NCBI RefSeq assembly: GCF_050624435.1
Contig: NC_134530.1
Location: forward strand, 146,608,721-146,672,720
Source of the DNA: Tenrec ecaudatus
Lineage: Eukaryota > Chordata > Mammalia > Afrosoricida > Tenrecidae
Length of the DNA stretch: 64,000 nucleotides
Direction: 5' to 3'
Below the pieces are notes generated by a model, which searched no databases, had not been told where the DNA came from, and worked only from the letters and a program-made list of their open reading frames with translations. Numbering within the stretch: the first letter of the stretch is position 1; each line of letters opens with the position of its first letter. Shown here one piece after another: positions 39,790-49,730 of this stretch. The translations under genes were made by a program, and so were the position numbers.

Positions 39790-40090
39790 CAGTCATTCCA
39801 ATCTGTTTAATCACTTCAACAAATATTTAACAGATGTCCACAGGTAGCAGGCAGAGTACTGGGCCCTGCAGTGAACAACAGGCAACGAACAGTCCCTGTC
39901 CTTGGGGAGTTTCCCTGTGGTGTGGAATTGTGGGGAGGAAGACAGACCACAAACCGCCCACATGAGGAAAGTAGCAGGGACTCAAATGGTGGGCTGCAGC
40001 TGTGGGGCGGGACTGTGGGCAGAGCCCACCCCCCCGTCCCTGGGCTTTGCTGCTTTCTCCAGAGCTCAGTAAAATCACTCAGTACACATC
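39790..40090 (+). mobile_element. Ancient interspersed repeat, unclassified
   Basis: ACTTCAACAAATATTTAACA, CTGGGCCCTGCAGTGAACAA and CAGTCCCTGTCCTTGGGGAG correspond to the start of the same old repeat as at 33820 (TTCAACAAATATTTATTGAG, then CAGTGAACAAAACAG, then CCTCATGGAG). Confidence 0.6.
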
Positions 40091-40139
40091 CAGGTGTGAC
40101 CAATGGGAGGCAGCACATGAGAGAGAGGCTCCAGGCTCT

Positions 40140-40300
40140 GTGTCCTTTGGAATCTGGTGGGAATGGTCAACGCACTGGACAGAGAAGTTGGCAGTTCAAG
40201 TTCATGTAGAGGCTCCTTGGAAGAAATGTCTGGAGATTAATTTCTGGATCAATGCAGCCACTGAAAACCCTGAGCAGCCCACACCATGAAGTTGTCATCT
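40140..40300 (+). mobile_element. AfroSINE subfamily copy, plus strand
   Basis: AACGCACTGGACAGAGAAGT, TGGCAGTTCAAGTTCATGTA (B-box region), GGCTCCTTGGAAGAAATGTC and CAGCCACTGAAAACCCTGAG place it with the GGAAGAAAGGCCTGG subfamily. Confidence 0.78.
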
Positions 40301-40635
40301 CTGTGCGTCGTCACCATGAAGTTGGGTCGCTCAGAGTTGGACCCAACAGGGACTGTTTCCATGACCTTTGGGGGACATCTGGTTCTGTGCAGATCCTCAG
40401 AGGGTCCCCCCCTGCCTTCTAGCCCATGGCACCCTCAATGGCACCCACTTCCCTCAGACAAACATCACAGCTGGCTTTCCTCAGCTGCCTGTCTCACTCG
40501 TTCCCCTCCTGGGCCCGGGGCCCCCTTCCCAGCATGTAGGCTGCTGAACCCCACCTAAGACAGAAGGGGTTGCATGAAAAGGAGAAAATAGAGCCAGAAG
40601 TGGGGCCAGAGAGTATTGGCTGGAGAGTCCACTTT
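40301..40635. other. GC-rich unique sequence
   Basis: No repeat or gene recognised. Confidence 0.4.
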
Positions 40636-40639
40636 CAGG

Positions 40640-40790
40640 GCAAAAAGAATGACGACGTTTGAATTTGTGGATGAGGTAACAGGGTGTGGGTCCCTTTAGC
40701 TGACTTCCTTAAGGTTGCTTAGCTCCTCAGCGGCAGACCTGGGACTGCCTGCCTCCTTTCTGCCACAGAAGCGGATATTTACCAGCCTCC
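40640..40790 (-). mobile_element. MIR fragment, minus strand
   Basis: GTGGATGAGGTAACAGGGTG, then AGGTTGCTTAGCTCCTCAGC and GGCAGACCTGGGACTGCCTG, are antisense MIR blocks in order. Confidence 0.6.
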
Positions 40791-41145
40791 ACGACTGTGA
40801 GATGAGAACAGCTAGATGGTGCCCCGCTAGCACCACCAACCGCTCCGAGGGGAACCACAGCAGAAGGTCCCAGACAACATGCGTGAAAGGGGTGGAACGA
40901 AACGCACAATCCTAGAAGAGAGCTGGTGTGCGAGACTGGTGGAACCCCTCACACGAGGGGACTCTCACCCTTCTGCACCCATTGGGCTGCTGCTGGCTAA
41001 CGCCAGAGGAACCTAGGCACTGGCACACACTGGCTTCCAGGAGGGACGTCCAGAGAGGGCGCATGGCTTACCCAATGGCGCACCGTAAGAACTGGCTTGG
41101 AACCCTGCTCTCCACGTGGACTCGAGGGCTGCCGAGGGGTAGGAG
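40791..41145. other. Unique sequence, no gene seen
   Basis: A 160-codon plus frame (40928-41410) runs into the MIR at 41150 and has no recognisable domain. Confidence 0.4.
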
Positions 41146-41149
41146 GGGG

Positions 41150-41340
41150 AGGTTTGCCTTGTGCACACTTAGAGATTCTGCTGTACAAAGTGAAAGGGGC
41201 AGGCATTACTCACCCCATTTTTCAGGGGAAGAAACCGAGGCTCAGGGAGTCCACCCAGCCCAGGGGTGGCACGATTGGGACCCAAACACAGAAACTCTGC
41301 TTCCAAGTCCCACGTTATTTCCAGGTCCTCTGAGCTACCC
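41150..41340 (-). mobile_element. MIR SINE, minus strand
   Basis: CCCATTTTTCAGGGGAAGAA, ACCGAGGCTCAGGGAGTCCA and GACCCAAACACAGAAACTCT are antisense MIR. Confidence 0.8.
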
Positions 41341-41530
41341 CCAGCCAGTGTCTCACAGTGATTACCTTTCATTAGCTGCAGCAAAGCCGCTGCTTTGGCG
41401 AGTTTCATAAAGGGCCAAATCTGTCAGGAAAACATAAAGGCAGGGCCCCCATCCATCTTCCCGACAACTATTTATTAGACTCATTATTATGTAAATACAG
41501 AAGAGGAGGAGAAAAATACATTAAAAATCC
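41341..41530. promoter_or_regulatory. Candidate conserved non-coding element
   Basis: AT-rich repeat-free segment with CTATTTATTAGACTCATTAT near 41468 and ATTAAAAATCCAATCAAACG near 41520 in a GC-rich setting. Motif-based inference only. Confidence 0.3.
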
Positions 41531-41735
41531 AATCAAACGGGCTGCCTCTGCAGGCAGGGGGTAGATCACAAAGGAGGTGGAGGGAGGCCGGGGTGGGAGG
41601 GAGGCCCACCGGGAGCCCAGGCCATAGGCCCGCAGACTGGGATGGGCGTGGGTGGGAGGAATAGGACCCAAAGGCCACTTACTCCCAGCCTGCTCAGAGC
41701 TCCACTACTGCACATTGCCGGGGCTGCTCAGCCCA
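41531..41735. other. GC-rich unique sequence
   Basis: Nothing recognised between the two AT-rich islands. Confidence 0.35.
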
Positions 41736-41835
41736 CCGACCTGCCATTGCCATTCCACTCCCAATTAATGAGAGGTTCAGGCGCAATTAAAAAGCCACAT
41801 AGAGCCCTTGATTGCAGCACTGGGAGAACAGCTAG
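41736..41835. promoter_or_regulatory. Candidate conserved non-coding element
   Basis: CCCAATTAATGAGAGGTTCA and GGCGCAATTAAAAAGCCACA give two ATTA-containing homeodomain cores about 20 bases apart. Repeat-free. Function inferred. Confidence 0.3.
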
Positions 41836-42815
41836 CTTCTGGGGCCTCTCAGACGCCCTCCCCAGGCGGCCCAGGCTCCCTCTCTCTGTTTAAGCAGCGG
41901 GGCCTCAGGATGCAGCCCAGAGGGTGAGCCCCAGTTGGTCCCTCCTAGGGTCCTCGCAGCAGCCTCAGGGGACATGTGGGGCCCTCACAGAGGCCACACG
42001 CATGTAAGGGATCTGCTCCGGTCCTCTGGGGCCGCCATGTGTGGCCCATTGGTCTGCGTGGCCCCCGTGGTGCCTGGCGCACACAAGGAACTTGGTAAAT
42101 GTTCCTTCCTGAACATTCCCCGGAGGTGATTACACTCCAAGGGGAGGGAAGTGAAAACAAATATGGGCATTTCAGCCATTACCTTCCCAGGAGGCCCAGG
42201 GCGAGCCGTGCAATTCGCAGAAAGTGCTGTGTCCCGGTGCCCTGCCAGCCCCACCTCTGCCCTGTGCGGTCAGCTGTCTGCCTGCGTGGCTGTCTCTGCC
42301 ACTCAGCTGCGTGCCCGATGCCCAAGCACCAGCATTGCACTTGGCACACAGTAGGTCCTCAAGACTGGATTGTAGAAGCAGGTGAGGCCGGGGTGGGGGA
42401 AGAAAAGGGAAGGCACGAGAAGGGGAAGGTAGGAAGAAACAGAGGAAGGGAGGAAAATGGATGTCAGGCAGGGGTCCCGCCCGAACCACTGACGAACCCC
42501 GAGTACCAGGCAGCATGGAGGATATAGTCAGTGGTACGCTGGCCGGGAGACTGCTGCCCTCTCTGCGCAACCACATCAAGATGCCCACCACCAGGGCAGA
42601 GATGGGAGAGGTTCCAGCCCCTGCTGACCTCAGTCCTGCTGCCTCTGTGCAAGGCACCATGGCACAACCAGACGAGGCCGCCTCCAGCGGCCCTGGGGTC
42701 ACGGGAGAAGTTTCTGGAGGCAATTCAGGTTTACACTGGAAAGTCTAGGATGTCCATAAGGTCAAGGGCACAGCCCATGGCCGGTCTACGGTTCCCTCCC
42801 ACTGGCGGCGTGCTG
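41836..42815. other. GC-rich unique sequence, no gene seen
   Basis: A short L2-like end (GCATTGCACTTGGCACACAG, then TAGGTCCTCAAGACTGGATT) is at 42332-42375. Frames of 142 (plus) and 183 (minus) codons overlap at 42100-42720. They reflect GC bias and show no domain. Confidence 0.45.
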
Positions 42816-42819
42816 CTGG

Positions 42820-42950
42820 TTTGAGACGACATAGAGAGAGTTCTACATACATTATCCTCACAACCGCCTGGGGAGGAGGACTCTCACTGTGGTCATGTCA
42901 CAGAGGAGGTGCCCGAGTGAAGCTCAGGGAAGCGTCAGAGCCCAGCGAGG
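42820..42950 (-). mobile_element. MIR fragment, minus strand
   Basis: ATACATTATCCTCACAACCG and GTCACAGAGGAGGTGCCCGA, then TGAAGCTCAGGGAAG, are antisense MIR. Confidence 0.65.
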
Positions 42951-43204
42951 TTGTCCTGGGACATGGTAACGTTGGAGTCGGTCCCCATGAAAAGAGGAGC
43001 GGGCTGGCTGTTCGCCAGCAGCCAGGCGTATGGAAATGAGTGCAGCTGAGACCTCTGCCGGGTCCCACCTAAGTCCTCCTCACATGCAGGGGACCTGGCC
43101 TCAGCTCCTGGGCTCAAGAGTCACCCAGGCACCGGGTGCTCTGCCAGCCAAGAGGGCTGGGTCACGGGTGAAGGGTCAGAAGACTGCTGAGAAACCAGCT
43201 TCCC

Positions 43205-43520
43205 ATCACCAACATGCTACATGGCATAGATATATATCAGGAACATTTTGCTGACTGAAATAAGTCAGTCACGAGGGACGATCCCCCTTAGATGAACTAT
43301 CTAGGGTAGACAGGTCTATTGGTGGGTACCTGAGAGCAGCTGGAGGGCAGGGCCAGGGCTCACAGCCTAGGGCACCCTGGGTGGTGGGTTGGGAACGGAT
43401 CAGGGTCAAGGTTGAACAATATGGACAGCACAGCCCATGTCTACTGACCCGATGGGAGAATGCCGAACAGGCACACGATTTGTTACCTGTGCGTGTGTCA
43501 CAATGCAAAGAGAGGGGGGA
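43205..43520 (+). mobile_element. L1M-like 3' fragment, plus strand
   Basis: GGAACATTTTGCTGACTGAA followed by ATAAGTCAGTCACGAGGGAC, then GATGAACTATCTAGGGTAGA, has the order of an old L1 3' region (ATGCTAAGTGAAATAAGCCAGTCAC and following). Confidence 0.5.
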
Positions 43521-43734
43521 ACGGGGGCCAGGTTTGAAGAGAAAGGCCTGGCTTTCCTGCGATGACTATCTCCAGCAGATGTGCAGGCTGCATCCACGGC
43601 AATGTCACATCCACGGGGGAGGGAGGAGCCGGGCAGGCAGTGGGCATGCCCAGCGGCCGGAGCTCTTGGGCCCTGCCTCTGACTGGGGGCAGGCCTGGCT
43701 ACACCACTCTGTGCAGTGGTGAGCAGGCGGCTCC

Positions 43735-43925
43735 AGTATCGGAGCGGCTGGGCTCCCCCACTTGACTGACTCGCCTGTGACAAACCTCGGTCTCCTCATC
43801 TGCAACCGCGAGGTGACACTGTTCGCTTCGCTGGGTAGTGTGAGGATTCAACGTGCTAATTCACGTAAGGCACCTGGCCCGAGTCTGGCGTGTGGCAGAG
43901 AATCAGCAAGTGGGAGCTAGTATTC
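43735..43925 (+). mobile_element. MIR SINE, plus strand
   Basis: ACCTCGGTCTCCTCATCTGC, GTAGTGTGAGGATTCAACGT and AAGGCACCTGGCCCGAGTCT are MIR blocks in order. Confidence 0.75.
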
Positions 43926-44053
43926 GGAGTACGGTGTCCACTCAGCTGCCTCACGGAGTCACGTAGGTACAGCCAAGTGTTCCGGAGGCGACTGACGGTG
44001 GGGACACAAAAGAAGAGGCCATTGGGACTGTCCAGCATCGGGGGAGGTGGCCA

Positions 44054-44234
44054 GGAGCCCTGGTGGTGTAGCAGTCAGAGCTGGGCTGCTGACCAACCAC
44101 AGGCTTAGCAGTTCGAAACCACCGACCGCCCTGTGGGAGAAAGATGGGTTTCCTACTGCTGCGAAGAGTTAGGCAGAAACGCACAGGGGCAGTTCTACTT
44201 CATAGGGTCGCTATGAGTTAGAATCGTTCCAATG
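44054..44234 (+). mobile_element. AfroSINE, plus strand, full length
   Basis: The cleanest copy starts GGAGCCCTGGTGGTGTAGCA, with an A-box-like TGGTGTAGCAG at 44064-44074. The B box TTCGAAACC lies near 44112. It continues with CTGTGGGAGAAAGATGGGTT and TCATAGGGTCGCTATGAGTT, the tail. A (GAGT)n tract follows at once (44238-44262) and may have grown from the SINE end. Confidence 0.93.
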
Positions 44235-44237
44235 GAG

Positions 44238-44262
44238 GGAAGTGAGTGAGTGAGTGAGTGAG
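44238..44262. repeat. (GAGT)n tetranucleotide repeat
   Basis: Six or so GAGT units directly after the AfroSINE 3' end. Terminal simple repeats of this kind are usual for RTE-mobilised SINEs. Confidence 0.9.
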
Positions 44263-44685
44263 TTGGGGGTGGGGAAGACGGGTGTCATGAAAGGTTTCAT
44301 GACCCCTGATCTGAGAGGTGCCCAGGTGGTGGGCAGGGGAAGGCAATACAGATGGAAATGGACAGGGGGCAGTGAGTTCCCTTGCCACCCCCCCCCCCCA
44401 TGCTTTCTGTGGCACGACTCGAATAGATGAACGGGAGAGGCATTCTCTGTGTCCCTCATGGCTCCAGTCCAGGGCGGCAGCCAGACCAGTCCTGTTGACC
44501 ATTTGTCAGGGCTCCAGGGCAGCTGAGGGGCACCCTCCAAATGTAGTTCCCTCGTTATCCACCCTCCCAGGACTGAGAAGCCAGTCTCCTAAGCAGACTT
44601 CCTCGGAGCCTGGCAGCTTAGTATGACAGATTGAGAGGTGGAAATGCCGAAGGGCGTGCTGATCCGTGTGTCTGCAAAAGGCTCA
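44263..44685. other. Unique sequence, nothing recognised
   Basis: A C-run of about 11 lies at 44389-44399. No repeat family or gene seen. Confidence 0.4.
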
Positions 44686-44689
44686 TCGA

Positions 44690-45010
44690 CATCCGGTCAG
44701 AGCTGATCTTTGTTCTCCTCCAACCCCCCCAAAAGGGGAGTGAGTCATGAAGACCCCTTTTGATAGATAAAGCCAAGGAGACTGCCGTTCCCATGGGGGG
44801 AAACTATCAATAACAATGATCAGGACATGTAGAAATCAATAATAAATCCATAAACAAAGACAGAATGATAGGAATTCTGTTAAGCTCTGAGGATCCAGTG
44901 ACAGATTCTGGTGGAATGAGTCTCATCCAGCCCAGAGCATAATTAGGCTGTGTGGTGGATAAGTGAAGTGGCCTGACAAATTAAAAATTCCTGTCTTCTG
45001 GAATTCACTC
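44690..45010. promoter_or_regulatory. Candidate conserved non-coding element
   Basis: AT-rich, repeat-free, with AACTATCAATAACAATGATC (44802) and AAATCAATAATAAATCCATA (44834). It resembles conserved enhancer-type sequence only in composition and motif density. Confidence 0.3.
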
Positions 45011-45019
45011 AAGGAACTA

Positions 45020-45330
45020 AAAATGTGCATTTATTCGTTTATTTAACATGTGCGGCCGTGTTTCAGGTGCTGAGGAGAGAGTGGGGAGGGGAAAACAAAA
45101 GCCACCACAAAGCCAGGCTCTTGTCCTCATGGGGCTTACATTCCAGTGGGGGGATAAGTAATTCATAAATAAACAGAGCATGTGCACAGCCTCGTGAGGT
45201 CACTCTCTCAGGCAGCCTCTTGGCGCTCACTTCAGTTCTGAGGTCACTGTGGCTTTGTGATTCCCCTTGTAGAGGTGCAGAAGTCAAGACTGCGGGAATA
45301 AAGACTGGCACTAAATCACACAGGTAGTGA
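45020..45330 (+). mobile_element. Ancient interspersed repeat, unclassified
   Basis: GTGCATTTATTCGTTTATTT, CTCTTGTCCTCATGGGGCTT, ACATTCCAGTGGGGGGATAA and TTCATAAATAAACAGAGCAT belong to the same old repeat as at 33820. Confidence 0.65.
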
Positions 45331-45579
45331 CCCATCAGACCCGACTCAAATCGCAGCTTGCAGCCAGGAGATCACATGTTCCTGAGGCAATAGGTAAGGA
45401 CAATGGTATAGAGAAGAGCCAACAGGGGACAGGTATTCATGTGGGGCTTTCCTTCACCTGTCTGGAGTTTCCAAGGTGTTGGGGGGGTGGGGGGCCTGAG
45501 GTTTTGAGGAACCCCAGGCATTCTCCTAGCAGCTGACAAATTAATGATATGTAATGGTAGACCAGCTGTCAAAGAATTG

Positions 45580-45782
45580 TAGAAACCCCCCTGCTCCCAC
45601 GCCGATTTTGGCTCACAGTGACCATTTTGGCAGAGCTGAATGGCCCCATGGGGTCTCTGAGACTGTCACTCCTTACAGGTGCAAAGTGCCACATCTTTCT
45701 GCCAGGGAGGGGCTGGTAGGTCTGAAGGCTGACCTTGGGGTTAGCAGTCACCCCTTCAGTCATGATGCCACTAGGACTCCTG
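45580..45782 (-). mobile_element. AfroSINE, minus strand
   Basis: Antisense tail GCCGATTTTGGCTCACAGTG, then GGGGTCTCTGAGACTGTCAC, then GACCTTGGGGTTAGCAGTCA and the head complement GATGCCACTAGGACTCC. Confidence 0.85.
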
Positions 45783-46645
45783 GGGATTTGGTGAGGAAGC
45801 TGTGCAACCCTAGGCTGAGATAACCGGTCTTTTTTCCTGTATGATTTTGTTGCGCTTTGTAACCCTTGTCTTGGACCCAATGGCACGTCTTGAGCAGAGG
45901 CTACCTGCATTGGGTAAGGTGGAAGGACGCAAGGGAGGTCAGACAGCAACGGCCTGGCCTCCAAGAAGCCCTGTCCAGTTACCACCCATCCCTTCTGTAA
46001 ACATCTCCCAAGCTTCATCTGTGCCTCAGGCAAACCCTTGCTGCCAGCTCTGGGGAGCATCCCCCCACCCCACCTTTGCCCACTGGACAAACAGGCCTGC
46101 TACGTGCACGGCCTGTGCCGCTGGCTGCTCTGTCTCTATTGAAAGATCTATTTTGAGGCACCGGGCTGATGCTGGGCATGGGACTCCCCTGCCAGTGATG
46201 AGAGCCATTCCCATCTGTAAATGGCTCCAGCTCCTGGAAAAGCAGCCACAGACGAATGCTTAGCAGCAAATAGATCACTCCCCACAGAGCCCATGATTCA
46301 CCAGGGCAGAGTGCCAGGCTCCCAGGGCACAGGGAGGCAGCAGGCCTGGGAAGGCCCGGGCAGGTGATGGGATGCTGGCTGCACTTCAGGGCAGGATTTA
46401 TTTCTCCTCCTTCCCCACAGCCTGAGGCTGCTCCCCCTGGTTCTCCTCGTCTCCTCCCCAGGCTTGGAGAGCTGTGTTTATTCCTAGGCCACCAGGCACC
46501 AAATCTCCCCAGAGGCTGAACCATTGGTGTGACCCCAGCTCACGGTAGTTTGACCCCGGCCGAGGACTTGCTTTTCTCCCCAAACATCCCTGATCAGATC
46601 TCAGGTGGTTCTTGAGGGTCTTCCAAGGAGGGCTGTGCTCCACAT
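45783..46645. other. Unique sequence, no gene seen
   Basis: Frames of 140 (plus) and 169-173 (minus) codons overlap here. They have no recognisable domain and the minus 173-codon frame extends into the AfroSINE. Confidence 0.4.
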
Positions 46646-46649
46646 GGGT

Positions 46650-46765
46650 TTTCGTGAGTGAACTACAGGCCTTTCTTCCAAGGAGACAGCAGGTGGCTCG
46701 AACCTCTGGTCTCTCTCAGTGAGTATCCAAGTGGCCAATTGGTCACACCATCAGGGGCTCCTCAG
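46650..46765 (-). mobile_element. AfroSINE head fragment, minus strand
   Basis: AGGCCTTTCTTCCAAGGAGA, CAGGTGGCTCGAACCTCTGG (antisense B box) and TTGGTCACACCATCAGGGGC, then TCC, the reverse of GGAGCCCCTGATGG. Confidence 0.8.
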
Positions 46766-46782
46766 AAAGGTTGGCGAGCAGG

Positions 46783-46836
46783 TTGATTTGGGTTGAAATC
46801 GACTCCATGTCAACAGGTTTGGTTTGGTTTTAGTGC
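46783..46836 (+). mobile_element. AfroSINE/RTE tail fragment, plus strand
   Basis: GGTTGAAATCGACTCCATGTC followed by AACAGGTTTGGTTTGGTTTT is the SINE 3' terminal block with its GGTTT repeats. Confidence 0.65.
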
Positions 46837-46979
46837 CTCATGCCCAGGTGGGCAGGGAAAACAAACAGAGAGAGATAGGTGTCTGGGGTCTCCTTCAGGA
46901 CGTGCACCGTGGGAGGGTCACACCTCCCCTTCATCTTTAAAGGGGCTTACAACCCGGCTGAAGTGTCAGAGCATGGTCA

Positions 46980-47145
46980 GTTCATGGTCGAATCGGATGG
47001 AAATGAAAACATTTTTGTCTGCGGATAGAAACGGTGGGGCTAGTTCTGATTCTTTCACTCACCAACTGGGTAAACCTGGGCCTGGGCCACAGCTTCCCGT
47101 CTGTGAAATGGAGATAGTCTGTCATGTGGAACTCTCAGATGGGGC
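46980..47145 (+). mobile_element. MIR SINE, plus strand
   Basis: AACTGGGTAAACCTGGGCCT, then ACAGCTTCCCGTCTGTGAAA and TGGAGATAGTCTGTCATGTG, are MIR core blocks. Confidence 0.65.
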
Positions 47146-47394
47146 ACAGAGGGGGAGAACGCCCTGATCAAGCCCAACAGAAATGGGCTTACCCCACCTT
47201 GTTGACCCCGCCGGGCCCAGCTTAGGGTGATGAACAGACCGATATAGGAAAAATTACAGAACAGGGAAAGGAGGGGGCAGCAAAAGGGAAGAAACCCCAG
47301 AGAAAGGCCCAGAAGTAGGACTATGCTGGTTTCGTTTGTGGAACAATTCAAAAATCATGTTCTCTCCCTTCCTCTCTCCTCCTCCTCCTTCCCC

Positions 47395-47560
47395 TGGCCC
47401 TGGACGTCTCCGGTGAGTCGTTCTGCCTGGGACAGGCGCCTCTCGCCTCTCCTTGTTTGGTGAGCCTTTGCTAGTATTTCAGGCCTTGTGTAGATGTCAG
47501 TCCCTCTAGGAAGCCTTCCCTGATTCCCAAGGTTGAGGATCTATATATTTTATGTCTGTA
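47395..47560 (+). mobile_element. L2 LINE 3' region, plus strand
   Basis: TGTAGATGTCAGTCCCTCTA, then GGAAGCCTTCCCTGATTCCC, matches the L2 block CAAATGTCACCTCCTCAGAG and AGGCCTTCCCTGACCACC. Confidence 0.65.
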
Positions 47561-47597
47561 TTTTTTCAAATATTACGCCCCACCCAAACTCGAATCA

Positions 47598-47796
47598 AAC
47601 CAGCTGCCATCAAGTCAAGTCTGACTCATAGCGACAAGATAGTTCAAAGTAGAACTGCCCCTGTGGGTTTCCAAGACTGTAAGTCTTTATGGGAGTAGAC
47701 AGCCTCTTCTTTCTCCCACAGAGTGACTGGGGGGTTTCGAACTGCTGATCTTGCGGTTAGCGGCTCAATATCTATCTCATAACGCCACCAGGGCTC
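47598..47796 (-). mobile_element. AfroSINE, minus strand, full length
   Basis: Antisense tail CAGCTGCCATCAAGTCAAGT then CTGACTCATAGCGACAAGAT, body CCAAGACTGTAAGTCTTTAT and GGGAGTAGACAGCCTCTTCT, B box region GGGGTTTCGAACTGCTGATC, and head complement GCCACCAGGGCTC at 47784-47796. Confidence 0.93.
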
Positions 47797-47944
47797 TGTG
47801 GCCCACAATAAGCACTGTATTTTATACCACACATGAGCGTGCACACATGTGCGCACACACGCGCATACGATACATAAAATAGAAGCTTTTTTTTCAAGAA
47901 CAAAATTTCTTCTTATTATGAATGTGATACATTCTGAGAGTCTT

Positions 47945-48048
47945 CTGTTCTGCTCTATTTAATTTTTTCAAAAGCTGGTCGCGACCCACTAAATTAATTT
48001 CATGACCTACTAATGGGTTGGTAACCCGCTGTTTGAAAACACGGCCTC
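47945..48048. mobile_element. Possible hAT-type DNA transposon end
   Basis: AGCTGGTCGCGACCCACTAA then ATTAATTTCATGACCTACTA and CGCTGTTTGAAAACAC resemble the ACGACCCACTAAATTGATTT text of old mammalian MER-type DNA transposons. Family not identified. Confidence 0.4.
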
Positions 48049-48299
48049 TGCCCACCCGTGTCGCAGCACTTGCTCCACTGCATTGCATCATGGGGTAGGC
48101 GTCTGCACCCCCACCTGACTGAGAGCTCCCTGCCATCGACGGGCACCTCCTCGGCTCCCCCAGCTCCGTGCCTGGCGTTCACAATGCGGCATGAGTGCAT
48201 TGCTGCATGGGTGGGGCTGGGGGGAGAGTGGATGTCTGGCGGGAGCAGAAGATTGGGAATAAAGGGCCTTGAAAAGCAGGCAGGGAAAGGTGAATCTTA

Positions 48300-48472
48300 G
48301 GAGCCCTTGGGTGATGCCACTGGTCAGCGAGCTTGGCTGCTGGAGTCCATACTGGGATGCTGCGGAAAGCTCTGGCGATCTTCATCGGAAAAATCCACCC
48401 TGGAAAACCTTCTGAAGCAGGTTTCTACTCTGATGCACCGGGGGTCATAAGGAGTCACAATTTGACAGCAAA
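48300..48472 (+). mobile_element. AfroSINE, plus strand
   Basis: Starts GGAGCCCTTGGGTGATGCCA, has CGAGCTTGGCTGCTGGAGTC, AAGCAGGTTTCTACTCTGAT and GGGGGTCATAAGGAGTCACA near the tail. Confidence 0.82.
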
Positions 48473-48507
48473 AGGGTGGTGTGGGCTCCCTCCATCCCTC
48501 CCTTCCT

Positions 48508-48675
48508 CCCAGCCCTCGAGTTGATTCCTACTCACAGGGACTCTACAGGACAGGGCAAAACTGCCCTTGTGGGTTTCGGAGACTGTCACTCTTTACGGGA
48601 GTAGAAAGTTCGTCTTTCTTCCACATAGCTGCTGGTGGTTTCAAACTGCGGGTGTGCTCGTTAGCAACCCACTGT
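48508..48675 (-). mobile_element. AfroSINE, minus strand
   Basis: Antisense tail CCCTCGAGTTGATTCCTACT, then ACTGTCACTCTTTACGGGAG, then TGCTGGTGGTTTCAAACTGC and CTCGTTAGCAACCCACTGTG. It lies tail to tail with the plus-strand copy at 48300, separated by about 35 bases. Confidence 0.85.
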
Positions 48676-48884
48676 GGAACCACTATATGGCCCCTGCATT
48701 GTGGTGGAAATCCCAGGGAGCTCAAGAGGAGAGGGTTCTGGCCTGCGGCACTAAGAGCAGGAGCTCAGAGAAAGGGCTAAGGCTTCCAGACAGGTTGCTG
48801 TGAGGGAGGCAGAGAGTAAGGGTCAAAGAGGGCTCCTTCTCTCTGGCCTGGAGGCAGGTAGCTCCTGCCCAATCACTCCAGCCC

Positions 48885-49072
48885 AGTGAAGAACCCCAGT
48901 GAACACAGTGAGCACCTACTCTGCGCAGGCGCTGTGCCACATCCTTCGCAGACATGCAGTCTCTACAATCACAGGCCCAAGAACTTGCCCAAGGTCCCGT
49001 AGCTGGGGAGCAGCCCAGACAGAAGTCAAGTCCGATCATGGTCCATAAGCTTTCCCATGTGCCGCCCTCCCC
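48885..49072 (-). mobile_element. MIR SINE, minus strand
   Basis: AGTGAGCACCTACTCTGCGC, AGGCGCTGTGCCACATCCTT and GAACTTGCCCAAGGTCCCGT are antisense MIR blocks. Confidence 0.78.
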
Positions 49073-49244
49073 ACAGCTGACTTTCCCCCATCCCACCTCC
49101 TGCTCCTTAGCTCCCGAGGGTTGTAGTCTATAAGCCTCCAATACCTGTATGGGGAGTGGAGGAATCGAGTATTAAGAAGACATCTCTGTTGACCATCTTA
49201 AGTCTGGGAGTAATTCAAGGGATGAGGGACAGGGTACCTATTTA

Positions 49245-49350
49245 TTTTTATTATACATTTTTTACAGTTTTATTGGTACTCCATCCACATAGCACACCAT
49301 TCAACAGTTCAATCATATGAGGAACTGTACAATCATTACCACAATCGGCA
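49245..49350 (-). mobile_element. L1 3' fragment, minus strand
   Basis: TTTTACAGTTTTATTGGTAC, ACACCATTCAACAGTTCAAT and GAACTGTACAATCATTACCA match the antisense old L1 phrase TTATTGAGATATAATTCACA and following. Confidence 0.55.
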
Positions 49351-49354
49351 CCCA

Positions 49355-49730
49355 TTTATCATTTATTCAACAAGCCTTTACTGAGTACATCCCGGGTTCC
49401 AGACACTGACCAAAGGGCTAGAGGTCCCCTGAAAAATAAAACAAGCGTCTCCTGGCCCTTGTGGAGTTTACGTTCTAGAAGGCTAGGGAAGAGGAGAAAG
49501 GAGAAAGCCATGTGAATGCATGGCTGAGGGTAACACCCACCCAGAGGGAAAATTAGGAGGGTTAGTGTTATGTTATTGTAGACAGAGTAATCAGGGAAGG
49601 TCCCCAGAGGAGGCGACACCAGAGAGCTAGGAAAAGTGGAGAAGCAAAAGCACAGAGTCAAACAGAAATGGAAACAGAAAGCATCCTCCCAGAGACACAG
49701 CAGGTTCTGTGTGGGAAGGAGAAAGTGTTT
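49355..49730 (+). mobile_element. Ancient interspersed repeat, unclassified
   Basis: TTCAACAAGCCTTTACTGAG, CCCTTGTGGAGTTTACGTTC, CAGGGAAGGTCCCCAGAGGA and AAAGTGGAGAAGCAAAAGCA follow the order of the old repeat at 33820. Confidence 0.6.

Noticed and set aside
42172..42723. 183-codon minus and 142-codon plus overlapping frames
   Set aside because: Both exist because of GC-rich composition. Neither shows a domain or splice context.
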